Shown here: positions 27,026-34,784 of the stretch, in pieces
Layout of the letters: each line of letters begins with the position of its first letter
Position numbering within the stretch: the stretch's first letter is position 1
Position numbers and translations under genes: made by a program
Source: CAYRWM01 sp964428055
GTDB lineage: Bacteria > Bacillota > Clostridia > Christensenellales > Christensenellaceae
Assembly: GCA_964428055.1 (NCBI GenBank)
Contig: CAYRWM010000012.1
Span: 1 to 46,964 of the forward strand
DNA: 46,964 bases
Direction: 5' to 3'
The notes under the pieces: model-generated
Databases searched by the model: none
What the model was told of the DNA's origin: nothing
Seen by the model: the letters and a program-made list of their open reading frames with translations, nothing else

Positions 27026-27097
27026 GTTAGTTATTAATATTAATCAGATGTTGTTATATTTTTTAGATAAAAGAGAATAAAAGAAGGAGAAAATAGA

Positions 27098-27742
27098 ATG
27101 GTTAATTTCGATGAGATCAGCGAACTCGTACAGAAGGGTAAAGCCAAGGATGTTCAGGAAGTTATTTCCAAGGCTCTTGAGGAAGGCGCAGATGCAAAGC
27201 AGATTCTGAATGACGGTCTTCTGGCCGGCATGGCGGTCATCGGCGAGAAGTTTAAGAGAGATGAAGTTTTTGTGCCTCAGGTATTAGTTTCAGCGAGAGC
27301 TATGAATACAGGCGTTAAAATACTTAAATCAAGACTCGTTGATGAGAATTCCGAAGCTTCAGGAATAGCGATCCTCGGCACTGTCAAGGGCGACCTCCAT
27401 GATATCGGCAAGAACCTTGTCAAGATCATGCTGGAGGGCAAAGGACTTGAAGTCATAGACCTCGGTGTTGATGTCCCTGCTGAAAAGTTCATCGATGAAG
27501 CGATCGCACATAATGCGGATGTTATCTGCTGTTCGGCACTGCTCACAACTACGATGAGCGTTATGAAGGATGTTGTTGACCTCGCAGCTGAAAAAGGCAT
27601 AAGGGACAATGTCAAGATCCTTATCGGCGGCGCGCCTGTAACTCAGGACTTCTGCGATAAGATCGGTGCCGATATCTACACGAACGATGCTGCTTCATGC
27701 GCAGACGAAGCTCTTAAGGTAGCACAGGCAAAGAAGGCATAA
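27098..27742 (+). CDS. Corrinoid methyl-carrier protein (MtaC/MttC type)
   Basis: 214 residues. Residues 1-85 form the helical cap domain. About 88-214 form the Rossmann B12-binding domain, with GDLHDIGKN (His101 is the lower cobalt ligand), SALLTTTM and GGAPVTQ. This protein holds methyl-Co(III) between a substrate methyltransferase and an acceptor methyltransferase. It has an AAGAAGGAGA ribosome site. The base composition is richer in G+C than the preceding genes, as is that of the next gene, so the pair may have a separate origin. Confidence 0.95.
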   Translation: MVNFDEISELVQKGKAKDVQEVISKALEEGADAKQILNDGLLAGMAVIGEKFKRDEVFVPQVLVSARAMNTGVKILKSRLVDENSEASGIAILGTVKGDLHDIGKNLVKIMLEGKGLEVIDLGVDVPAEKFIDEAIAHNADVICCSALLTTTMSVMKDVVDLAAEKGIRDNVKILIGGAPVTQDFCDKIGADIYTNDAASCADEALKVAQAKKA

Positions 27743-27806
27743 TCGTTCGCAGACAGATCCGTGTAAAAGGTCACTAATAAATTTTAATATAAAGAGGTTT
27801 TTCATC

Positions 27807-28808
27807 ATGGATATGAGAAGATGGGTCAATGATGTTATTTCGTGTACGAAAAAAAAGGCACTGCCGGTACTGTCGTTTCCGATAGTACAGAAGATGGGAC
27901 TTAACGTAAACGACTTCATAAGCGATGCCGATACGCAGGCTAAAGGCATGTATGAACTGACAAAGATAGTCGATTCCTATGCATCCTTAAGTCCGATGGA
28001 TCTGTCGGTGGAAGCGGAGGCTTTCGGATCGGAGATCATTAAGGACGACTGGGAAGTCCCGTCGGTTACCGGCTCCATCATAAGCAGCGAAGAGGAAGCG
28101 GATGCGCTCACGGTTCCGGAACCCGGAACAGGACGCACAGCTGTAAACATCGAAGCTGCGAGAAGAGCATCCAGACTCATTAAGGACAAGCCTGTTCTGG
28201 CCGGCGTCATTGGTCCATTCTCGCTCGCGGGACGTCTGATGGACGTCTCCGAGGCCATGATATACTGCTACGACGAGCCCGACATGGTCCACAAGATCAT
28301 GAGAAAGGTCACAGACTACTTAAGGGAAGTCATACTCAAATACAAAGAAGCCGGAGCATCAGGGGTGATAATGGCGGAGCCTCTGACCGGCATACTGTCG
28401 CCGGATCTCGCGGAAGAGTTCTCCATGCCGTATGTAAAGGAGATAATAGACGCTGTGCAGGATGATGAGTTCATTTTCGTATACCATAACTGCGGCAACA
28501 ATACTCCTTACATGGCGGAAGGCATATTCGGACTCGGAGCGTGGGCATACCACTTTGGAAATGCCGCGGACATAACAGTGCTGCTCGAAAAGGCGCCGAA
28601 GGATGCGATCGTCATGGGCAACGTAAACCCGGCAGACATACTCAACGGAACGCCTGATCTTGTGAGGCAGGAGACACTCGAACTGCTCGAAAAGTGCAGC
28701 AAGTATCCTAACTATGTTCCGTCGAGCGGGTGCGACATCCCGCCTAAATCACCATGGGAGAATATAAATGCTTTCTTCAGTGCGGTCGATGAATTTTATG
28801 ACAGATGA
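27807..28808 (+). CDS. MtaA-like corrinoid methyltransferase (UroD superfamily)
   Basis: 333 residues. The full zinc motif of MtaA-type enzymes is present, H227-x-C229-x79-C309, inside VYHNCGNN and PSSGCDIPP. In methanogens MtaA moves methyl from methyl-corrinoid to coenzyme M. In Clostridia, which lack coenzyme M, related proteins are thought to use tetrahydrofolate or another carrier. It lies 64 bases after the corrinoid protein with an AGAGG site, so they act together. An alternative role is the substrate-side methyltransferase. Confidence 0.82.
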   Translation: MDMRRWVNDVISCTKKKALPVLSFPIVQKMGLNVNDFISDADTQAKGMYELTKIVDSYASLSPMDLSVEAEAFGSEIIKDDWEVPSVTGSIISSEEEADALTVPEPGTGRTAVNIEAARRASRLIKDKPVLAGVIGPFSLAGRLMDVSEAMIYCYDEPDMVHKIMRKVTDYLREVILKYKEAGASGVIMAEPLTGILSPDLAEEFSMPYVKEIIDAVQDDEFIFVYHNCGNNTPYMAEGIFGLGAWAYHFGNAADITVLLEKAPKDAIVMGNVNPADILNGTPDLVRQETLELLEKCSKYPNYVPSSGCDIPPKSPWENINAFFSAVDEFYDR

Positions 28809-28825
28809 TATGTAGATTTGCTTTG

Positions 28826-28851
28826 AGCCGGAAGGGTTAGCCCTTTCGGCT
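28826..28851 (+). terminator. Hairpin ending the corrinoid operon
   Basis: AGCCGGAAGGG and CCCTTTCGGCT form an 11-bp stem (one G-T pair) with loop TTAG. No T-run follows, so termination may be weak or Rho-dependent. Confidence 0.5.
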
Positions 28852-28952
28852 TGCGCTTACATGCATATTTGTGTTTTGGTGCATAAGATGCTATTAATCA
28901 AGTATACTTGTCTGAATCAAAAAGCAAATATTACTATTAGGGATTATAAGAA

Positions 28953-29051
28953 TTGCTGACCATAGGTGTTGATACATACGGTATATGCACGGATGCTATG
29001 TTGTATGATAGTAATAATAGAGAGTTTTTCCCTTTGAGGATCTATACATGA
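28953..29051 (+). pseudogene. Relic of an ASKHA/hydantoinase-like N-terminus
   Basis: A 32-codon open stretch begins at TTG 28953 and ends at TGA 29049-29051. It reads LTIGVDTYGICTDAMLYD and resembles the phosphate-1 loop IGIDTGGTYTDAV of hydantoinase/oxoprolinase and corrinoid-activator ATPases. No ribosome site precedes it and nothing following continues the fold cleanly, so it looks like a decayed fragment. The rest of 28852-29336 shows no gene, only AT-rich sequence leading into the next regulator. Confidence 0.4.
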
Positions 29052-29336
29052 TTTACGGACATCTTTTGAACTGCAATGTAGTGCCTGTTAGCATGGTAGC
29101 ACTTGAAATCCTTAATATAAAAATGTGATGTCTGACCGTTTGATTCCGGAAGGTGCTATGAACTGCTTATAGTGATATACGGCTTTATAATTGAATTGAA
29201 TGTTGATTTATATTTTAAATAATGAGAGAATTAATCTAGAATTGAAAATAACACTTATTAGACTCTGTCATTATTAATATATTGCTATTTTTTAATTGGC
29301 TTAAAAACTACAAAGGAGCGTATTATTAAAAACGAT

Positions 29337-30314
29337 ATGCCTACATCAATAACAAAAAACTATGACTTAAAGGTAAAAGCAGCTTACTATTACTATAAGA
29401 AGAATATGAAGCTGATTGAAATAGCGGAAAAACTTGGGATCTCAAGGATGACACTTAATAAACTGATGAAAGATTTAGTAAATGAGGGCATTGTTAAGAT
29501 TGAAATACTAGATAAAAATAGTGTGCTCTCTATGCTTGATTTGGAAGAATCCGTAAAAGAAAGGTTTTCGCTAAAAGATATCCGTATTGTTCAAACATCA
29601 CAATACGATTCTGCTTATATAACGAGCAGCATTGCTTTAGAAGCAGCTAACATGGTCGATTCGCTAATTACCAATGGTATGAAAATTTCGATAACATGGG
29701 GCTGGACACTTGAATTGCTTGTTGATTATCTGAAGGGTAATTCATATATAAGGGATATAAAAGTTTATACGCTTTTAGGTGCAACCGGTATAATTAATAT
29801 GCAAATGCAGCCAAACAATATAGCCTATAGTCTTCTTAAAAAGTACAATGGTATTGGCAGAGTTATGAATGCTCCTTTTATGTGTGATACTCAGGAAGCA
29901 CGTGATGTGGTTATGGCTGATCGAAATGTGGCTTCAATAATTGAGGAGTCAATGGATTCAGATATCACTCTGGTTGGTATTGGACCGACGCCAAACGAAT
30001 TAGGCAAAACAGATGAGATGAGGTACAATATCGAAGTTATAAAAGAGCTAAAACAATATAATGTTTGCGGAGATATATGTTCTAATTTTTATGATATTTA
30101 TGGCAATATATGTGATGCGCCAATCAGCAGGCGTTTTGTCAGAGAAGATATAAATGATATAAAAAAGCACAAATGCGTTATCGGAATAGCGGGCGGAGAA
30201 CACAAAGTAGCGTCAATCCTCGGAGCACTGAATGGAGGCTATCTTGATGTATTAGTGACTGATAAGAACACTATTACTTCAGTTATGGAGATGGCCGATA
30301 AGATAGGTGTTTAG
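29337..30314 (+). CDS. SorC-family transcriptional regulator
   Basis: 325 residues. The N-terminal helix-turn-helix, about 10-55, contains IEIAEKLGISRMTLNKLM. The remainder is the SorC sugar-binding domain, with the typical GMKISITWGWTLELLVDYL stretch, a VGIGP motif and a C-terminal GGEHKVASILGALNGGYLDVLVTD. These proteins respond to sugar phosphates. AAAGGAG at 29312-29318 is 18 bases from the ATG, but only six bases from an in-frame ATT (29325), so a rare ATT start is possible and would add four residues. It probably controls the island operons. It is convergent with a second regulator. Confidence 0.85.
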   Translation: MPTSITKNYDLKVKAAYYYYKKNMKLIEIAEKLGISRMTLNKLMKDLVNEGIVKIEILDKNSVLSMLDLEESVKERFSLKDIRIVQTSQYDSAYITSSIALEAANMVDSLITNGMKISITWGWTLELLVDYLKGNSYIRDIKVYTLLGATGIINMQMQPNNIAYSLLKKYNGIGRVMNAPFMCDTQEARDVVMADRNVASIIEESMDSDITLVGIGPTPNELGKTDEMRYNIEVIKELKQYNVCGDICSNFYDIYGNICDAPISRRFVREDINDIKKHKCVIGIAGGEHKVASILGALNGGYLDVLVTDKNTITSVMEMADKIGV

Positions 30315-30332
30315 AAATAAATAATAATTGTA

Positions 30333-31322
30333 TTACTGCTTTAGTGAGTTAAACATCTCATGTATGTTGATAATGTTTTGGGCCAATGCATTATCGCATA
30401 TGAATGAATTGATGAGCCCCGAACTTAGTACAGAAAAAGATGAGTATGCTTTTTCTGAACCAGTGGCAACAGCAATCACAGTTGTTGCCTTTTTTAGCGC
30501 ATCAAATGGGATGCTTATTAGTCTTTCGGAAAGGCTATCCTTGATTAATTCTCCATATATATTAAACCTGTGTCCGCATGTAGCGCCGACCGGCTCATCG
30601 TTATTACTCATGTAGTATGATAATCCGGATTTGTTTAAGGGCTTAGATGCTCGTTCAACGATACTGCCATTAAAATATCCGAGCGCGAGGATTGCAACGT
30701 TAATACTTTTCCACTTATCAGAAATATCATGCATTTGAGAGCTTTGCATGTACAGTTTCTTTTCCTCAATAGTTTTTGCTACTGCAGGCGCATATATAAA
30801 GGACGGTTTTGCATCAAGCTTCTGAGCAAACTTCTGGACCATCTCGTTCATATTAAACTTTCTGGAATCAATAAGATCCACATCCCCCATAAGTGGAACG
30901 ATCTCTAAATCAGTAAGATTATTCTTGAGATCGTATGTGTTCATTATCTCATAGCAGGTATTACCCCAGGAAATACCTATGATATCTCCGCTGCTTATAT
31001 GCGAATTTATTAAATCATTAGCATGACCGGCGCAGACTGTAAGACCGTTAACATAAATATTATCGTTAAGCGGTGCTACTATGCACTCGTCCAAATCAAA
31101 TAACTCTTTTAGTGAATCGGAAAGTCTATCCTCATTCAGTGTGGGATTCTTCAATATGTATCTTATCTCGACGATTCCCATATCTTTTGCTTTTGAAAGC
31201 AAATTAGAGACAGTAGCACGACTGATATTGAACTGTTCTGCTATTTCCTGTTGTGTCTTATTGTTCTGATAGTACATTCTCGCAACTTGAAATACTAAAT
31301 TAATATCGATTTTTTTCGGCAT
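30333..31322 (-). CDS. SorC-family transcriptional regulator (second)
   Basis: 329 residues. The N-terminal HTH contains QQEIAEQFNISRATVSNLLS (about 24-43), and the SorC sugar-binding domain follows, with GDIIGISWGNTCYEIM and ALGYFNGSIVE. It differs clearly from the regulator facing it, so the two are not a recent duplication. It diverges from the acetoin-type dehydrogenase operon and lies next to its promoter, making it the likely regulator of that operon. The ends of the two regulators are 18 bases apart. Confidence 0.85.
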   Translation of the reverse strand: MPKKIDINLVFQVARMYYQNNKTQQEIAEQFNISRATVSNLLSKAKDMGIVEIRYILKNPTLNEDRLSDSLKELFDLDECIVAPLNDNIYVNGLTVCAGHANDLINSHISSGDIIGISWGNTCYEIMNTYDLKNNLTDLEIVPLMGDVDLIDSRKFNMNEMVQKFAQKLDAKPSFIYAPAVAKTIEEKKLYMQSSQMHDISDKWKSINVAILALGYFNGSIVERASKPLNKSGLSYYMSNNDEPVGATCGHRFNIYGELIKDSLSERLISIPFDALKKATTVIAVATGSEKAYSSFSVLSSGLINSFICDNALAQNIINIHEMFNSLKQ

Positions 31323-31417
31323 AAATGTAACCCAGTCCTTTTATAAGGGAAATATAACTTTTATTAAACTATTACATAATAATAACTAACAAAAGTCAAT
31401 AAAAATTTATTTTTATA

Positions 31418-31446
31418 TTGACATGTGTCATAACAAATGTTAATAT
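31418..31446 (+). promoter_or_regulatory. acoA promoter with overlapping inverted repeat
   Basis: TTGACA (31418-31423), 17 bases and TAATAT (31441-31446). TGACA-TG-TGTCA (31419-31430) overlaps the -35 box and is a plausible operator for the adjacent SorC regulator. TAACAAATGT (31431-31440) repeats a motif of the other island control region. Confidence 0.65.
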
Positions 31447-31501
31447 AAAAACCGTAATAAATATTTTCATATTATATTTTTACGGATTGGGAGTGAAAAT
31501 T

Positions 31502-32455
31502 ATGATTAGCAAAAAAAAGTATAAAGAGATCCTTGAAAAGATGCTGCTGACAAGACGGTTTGAGGAAAAGGTTAGTTACTTTTTTTCGATGGGTATGGTA
31601 CACGGTACGACTCACCTATATGTAGGTGAAGAGGCTGTTGCTTCCGGAGTATGCTGCGCATTGGATGAGAATGACTATATTGAGAGTACTCACAGGGGGC
31701 ATGGACACTGCATATCGAAAGGCATTGATCTTAATAAAATGATGGCTGAACTCAGAGGTAAAGTGACCGGATATTGTAAGGGCAAAGGCGGATCGATGCA
31801 TATCGCTGATCTGTCCAGAGGTAATCTGGGGGCTAACGGTGTTGTTGGCGGAGGCATACCGCTTGCGGTTGGTGCTGCGCTGACACTTAAAATGAAAAAA
31901 CGCAATAATATAGTTGTTTGTTTCTTTGGTGACGGCGCAACAAATGAGGGCTCTTTTCATGAGGCTGTGAACCTTGCTTCCGTCTGGAAACTTCCTGTTT
32001 TATTTGTATGTGAGAATAATAAGTACGGTATGTCTACCAGTATTAAGCAACATATGAATATTGATGATATTGCGATAAGAGCCTCATCTTATGGAATACC
32101 CGGCGTAAATGTTGACGGTATGGATGCAATAGCTGTATATGAAGAAACGATTAAAGCCAAGAAGTATGTGCTCAAGAATGGTCCCATGCTCCTTGTTTGT
32201 GATACTTACAGATATCTTGGGCATTCCAAGAGTGATGCTAATGTATATAGAACCAAAGAGGAGATTGAAAGCTGGAAGAAAAAGGATGCTATCAAGAAAC
32301 TTGAAAAGTATCTTGTCAAAGAGAATATATTTACTCAGAAAGAAGTCGATCTGATTGAAGAAGATACGCGCCAGCAAATTGAGGATGCTGTAGCCTATGC
32401 AGAAGCCAGTGCGGATCCTGCTCTTGAGACAATCACTGAAGATATATATGCATAG
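31502..32455 (+). CDS. acoA: Acetoin dehydrogenase-type E1 alpha subunit
   Basis: 317 residues, the thiamine-diphosphate-binding alpha chain. The TPP motif runs from GDGATNEGSFHEAVNLA to CENN. The KGKGGSMHIAD and GANGVVGGGIPLAVGAAL stretches are typical of acetoin-type rather than pyruvate-type E1. With the beta chain it cleaves acetoin (or a related alpha-hydroxyketone) and passes an acetyl group to lipoyl-E2. The ATG at 31502 has GGGAG eight bases upstream; an earlier in-frame ATG at 31418 lies in the promoter and is rejected. Confidence 0.88.
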   Translation: MISKKKYKEILEKMLLTRRFEEKVSYFFSMGMVHGTTHLYVGEEAVASGVCCALDENDYIESTHRGHGHCISKGIDLNKMMAELRGKVTGYCKGKGGSMHIADLSRGNLGANGVVGGGIPLAVGAALTLKMKKRNNIVVCFFGDGATNEGSFHEAVNLASVWKLPVLFVCENNKYGMSTSIKQHMNIDDIAIRASSYGIPGVNVDGMDAIAVYEETIKAKKYVLKNGPMLLVCDTYRYLGHSKSDANVYRTKEEIESWKKKDAIKKLEKYLVKENIFTQKEVDLIEEDTRQQIEDAVAYAEASADPALETITEDIYA

Positions 32456-32471
32456 GATGGAGGAAGGAATA

Positions 32472-33449
32472 ATGAGAGAATTAACATATGCCCAGGCAAT
32501 AAAAGAAGCGATGACCCTTGAAATGAGACGAGATGAAAATGTCTTTTTAATGGGTGAAGACGTTGGCTTATATGGCGGTGCTTTCGGTGTGTCAATTGGT
32601 ATGTTTGATGAATTTGGACCTGACAGAGTACGTGATACACCTATATCAGAAGCTGCTATTGCTGGAGCTGCAGCAGGGGCTGCGGTTACGGGTATGCGAC
32701 CGATAGCTGAGATGATGTTTTCTGACTTTATGACGATCGCAGCGGATCAGATCATCAATCAGGCTGCAAAAATGCGGTATATGTTTGGTGGTAAAGCGAA
32801 GGTTCCAATGGTTATGAGACTTCCTGAAGGGTCAGGTACAGGCGCTGCAGAGCATCATAGCCAGAGTTTGGAAGCTTGGTTTTGCCATATACCGGGTCTG
32901 ATAGTAGTCGCTCCTTCAACTCCTGCTGATGCTAAGGGACTACTCACTGCCTCTATAAGGAATGATAATCCTGTAATGTTTTTTGAGCAGAAACTGTTAT
33001 ACAGAGTTAAAGGAGATGTTCCGGAAGGCGAATATATCCTTCCGCTTGGTAAGGCTAATATCGTTCAGAACGGTTCAGATCTGACTATCGTTACATATGG
33101 CAGGATGCTCAGGGTTTGTCAGGATGCGGCAACTCTTGCTGCAGAGCAGGGTATTTCTGTCGAGATAATAGATCTTCGTACGCTCTATCCCATGGATAAA
33201 GAGACGATAATTGAGTCTGTTAAAAAGACATCCAGACTTATAATAGTTCATGAGGCTGCTAAAACAGGTGGACTTGGCGGTGAGATTGCTGCGAGTATTG
33301 CTGACAGTGAAGCCTTCTATTATCTGGATGCTCCGATCAGACGTCTTGCAGGACTAGATGTGCCTATTCCATATAATCCTACACTGGAGAAAAACGTCGT
33401 GCCTACTGTGGATAAAGTGGTAGCCGCAATAAAGGAAATCGTTGGCTGA
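32472..33449 (+). CDS. acoB: Acetoin dehydrogenase-type E1 beta subunit
   Basis: 325 residues. It starts MRELTYAQAIKEAM, with GEDVGLYGGAFGVS and the RDTPISEAAIAGAA stretch typical of E1 beta chains. A conserved EGSGTGAAEHHSQSLEAW segment follows, and a transketolase C-terminal domain with EIIDLRTLYPMD. The ATG at 32472 has GGAGGAAGG just before it and is chosen over an upstream in-frame ATG at 32397 inside acoA. It sits 16 bases after acoA and 14 before acoC. Confidence 0.9.
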   Translation: MRELTYAQAIKEAMTLEMRRDENVFLMGEDVGLYGGAFGVSIGMFDEFGPDRVRDTPISEAAIAGAAAGAAVTGMRPIAEMMFSDFMTIAADQIINQAAKMRYMFGGKAKVPMVMRLPEGSGTGAAEHHSQSLEAWFCHIPGLIVVAPSTPADAKGLLTASIRNDNPVMFFEQKLLYRVKGDVPEGEYILPLGKANIVQNGSDLTIVTYGRMLRVCQDAATLAAEQGISVEIIDLRTLYPMDKETIIESVKKTSRLIIVHEAAKTGGLGGEIAASIADSEAFYYLDAPIRRLAGLDVPIPYNPTLEKNVVPTVDKVVAAIKEIVG

Positions 33450-33463
33450 AGAGGTGAGTTGAT

Positions 33464-34771
33464 ATGGCATATGAAGTCGTAATGCCGAAAGCCGGTATGG
33501 CGATGGAATTCGGCACAATAATAAAGTGGTTAAAAAATATAGGGGATAAGGTTGAATACGGAGAGCCTTTGCTTGAGATAGAGACTGACAAGACTTCAAT
33601 GCAGGTTGAAGCGATGAATGATGGCTATCTGCTGTCTAAACTGTATGATGAAGGGGACGAAGTGCCCGTTGTGACAACTATAGGATATATAGGAGATAAA
33701 GGCGAAGAAGTCCCAAATGCTGATGAGCATGTAATAGCGGAGAATGTGACGTCAGAGGATGAGCCGCGTGTTGAAAGCGGTGAAACTAAAACCATTGAGA
33801 AAAAATCCGGGCAAAAGGTTCTGGCTACCCCGGCCGCAAAACGCATTGCTAAGGAGAGGGGTATTGATTTAAGCTCTCTCGGCATTGAATCAATTATAAG
33901 AGCCAAGGATATTGATGATCTTGCCGGTATCAGCAGTAAAAAGGCCACACCTCTGGCCCGATCCATAGCTAAGATAAACGGTGTTGATATTGATGGCGTT
34001 TCGGGGTCCGGTTTTAATGGTAAAGTCCTGAAAGATGATGTGGTTGCGCTGATTGATAAAACACCTAAGATGAGTGTGGCCGAAGACGAAGATCAGCTTG
34101 TACCATTAAATGGCTTGCGAAAGACTATAGCGAAAAGGATGTTGGAATCGCATACGGATGTTCCGCCGGTCACTCTCAATACAGTTGCGGATATAACTGA
34201 GCTGTTTGAAATAAGACAGCAGATCAATTCTTCTGTAACTGATACAAAGATAACTTTTAATGATCTTGTGCTGCGTGCGTGTTCTATTGCTCTATGCGAG
34301 TGTCCTGAGATCAATGCCTCGTTTAGTGATAAAGGGATAATACAGAAGAAAGATGTCAATATAGGAATGGCTGTCGCTATAGATGGCGGACTTATTGTTC
34401 CCGTATTAAAGAATGCAAATGATATGTCACTCAAAGAATTGTCTAAAGAGGCAAAAATGCTTTCAAAGAAAGCAAGGGATGGGCAACTTCTTCCTGACGA
34501 TTACACAAATGGTACTTTCACGGTCTCAAACCTTGGCATGTACGGCATCATGAGTTTCACGCCAATTGTCAACCTTCCGGAATGTTGCATTCTGGGAGTA
34601 TGCGCTATCGTGGATAAGCTTAAGATGGCAGATGATGGCTGTATCAGTAATCATAAAGAAATGGGTTTGTCGTTGACATTTGATCACAGATGCATTGATG
34701 GTGCCGTCGGTGCGAAGTTCCTTCAGAGGATAGTTCAGCTTTTAGAACATCCCTTTGAACTGATTATTTGA
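33464..34771 (+). CDS. acoC: Dihydrolipoyl acetyltransferase E2 with two subunit-binding motifs
   Basis: 435 residues. One lipoyl domain covers 1-77, with Lys43 in ETDKTSMQVEA. Two adjacent peripheral-subunit-binding-like stretches follow at about 119-154 (ATPAAKRIAKERGIDLSSL) and 160-198 (ATPLARSIAKINGVDIDGV). The catalytic acyltransferase domain ends in FDHRCIDGAVGA (His408, Asp412). One binding domain is usual, so the second is notable. The lipoyl domain is almost identical to that of the next gene. It transfers the acetyl group to CoA. Confidence 0.9.
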   Translation: MAYEVVMPKAGMAMEFGTIIKWLKNIGDKVEYGEPLLEIETDKTSMQVEAMNDGYLLSKLYDEGDEVPVVTTIGYIGDKGEEVPNADEHVIAENVTSEDEPRVESGETKTIEKKSGQKVLATPAAKRIAKERGIDLSSLGIESIIRAKDIDDLAGISSKKATPLARSIAKINGVDIDGVSGSGFNGKVLKDDVVALIDKTPKMSVAEDEDQLVPLNGLRKTIAKRMLESHTDVPPVTLNTVADITELFEIRQQINSSVTDTKITFNDLVLRACSIALCECPEINASFSDKGIIQKKDVNIGMAVAIDGGLIVPVLKNANDMSLKELSKEAKMLSKKARDGQLLPDDYTNGTFTVSNLGMYGIMSFTPIVNLPECCILGVCAIVDKLKMADDGCISNHKEMGLSLTFDHRCIDGAVGAKFLQRIVQLLEHPFELII

Positions 34772-34784
34772 ATGGAGTAAAAAA

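Noticed and set aside
27026..27097. Cobalamin riboswitch before the corrinoid gene
   Set aside because: The 72-base spacer is too short and AT-rich, and no B12-box-like sequence was seen.
25152..28808. Haem biosynthesis uroporphyrinogen decarboxylases
   Set aside because: Both proteins carry the H-x-C zinc pair of methyltransferases, flank a corrinoid protein and lie far from any haem gene.
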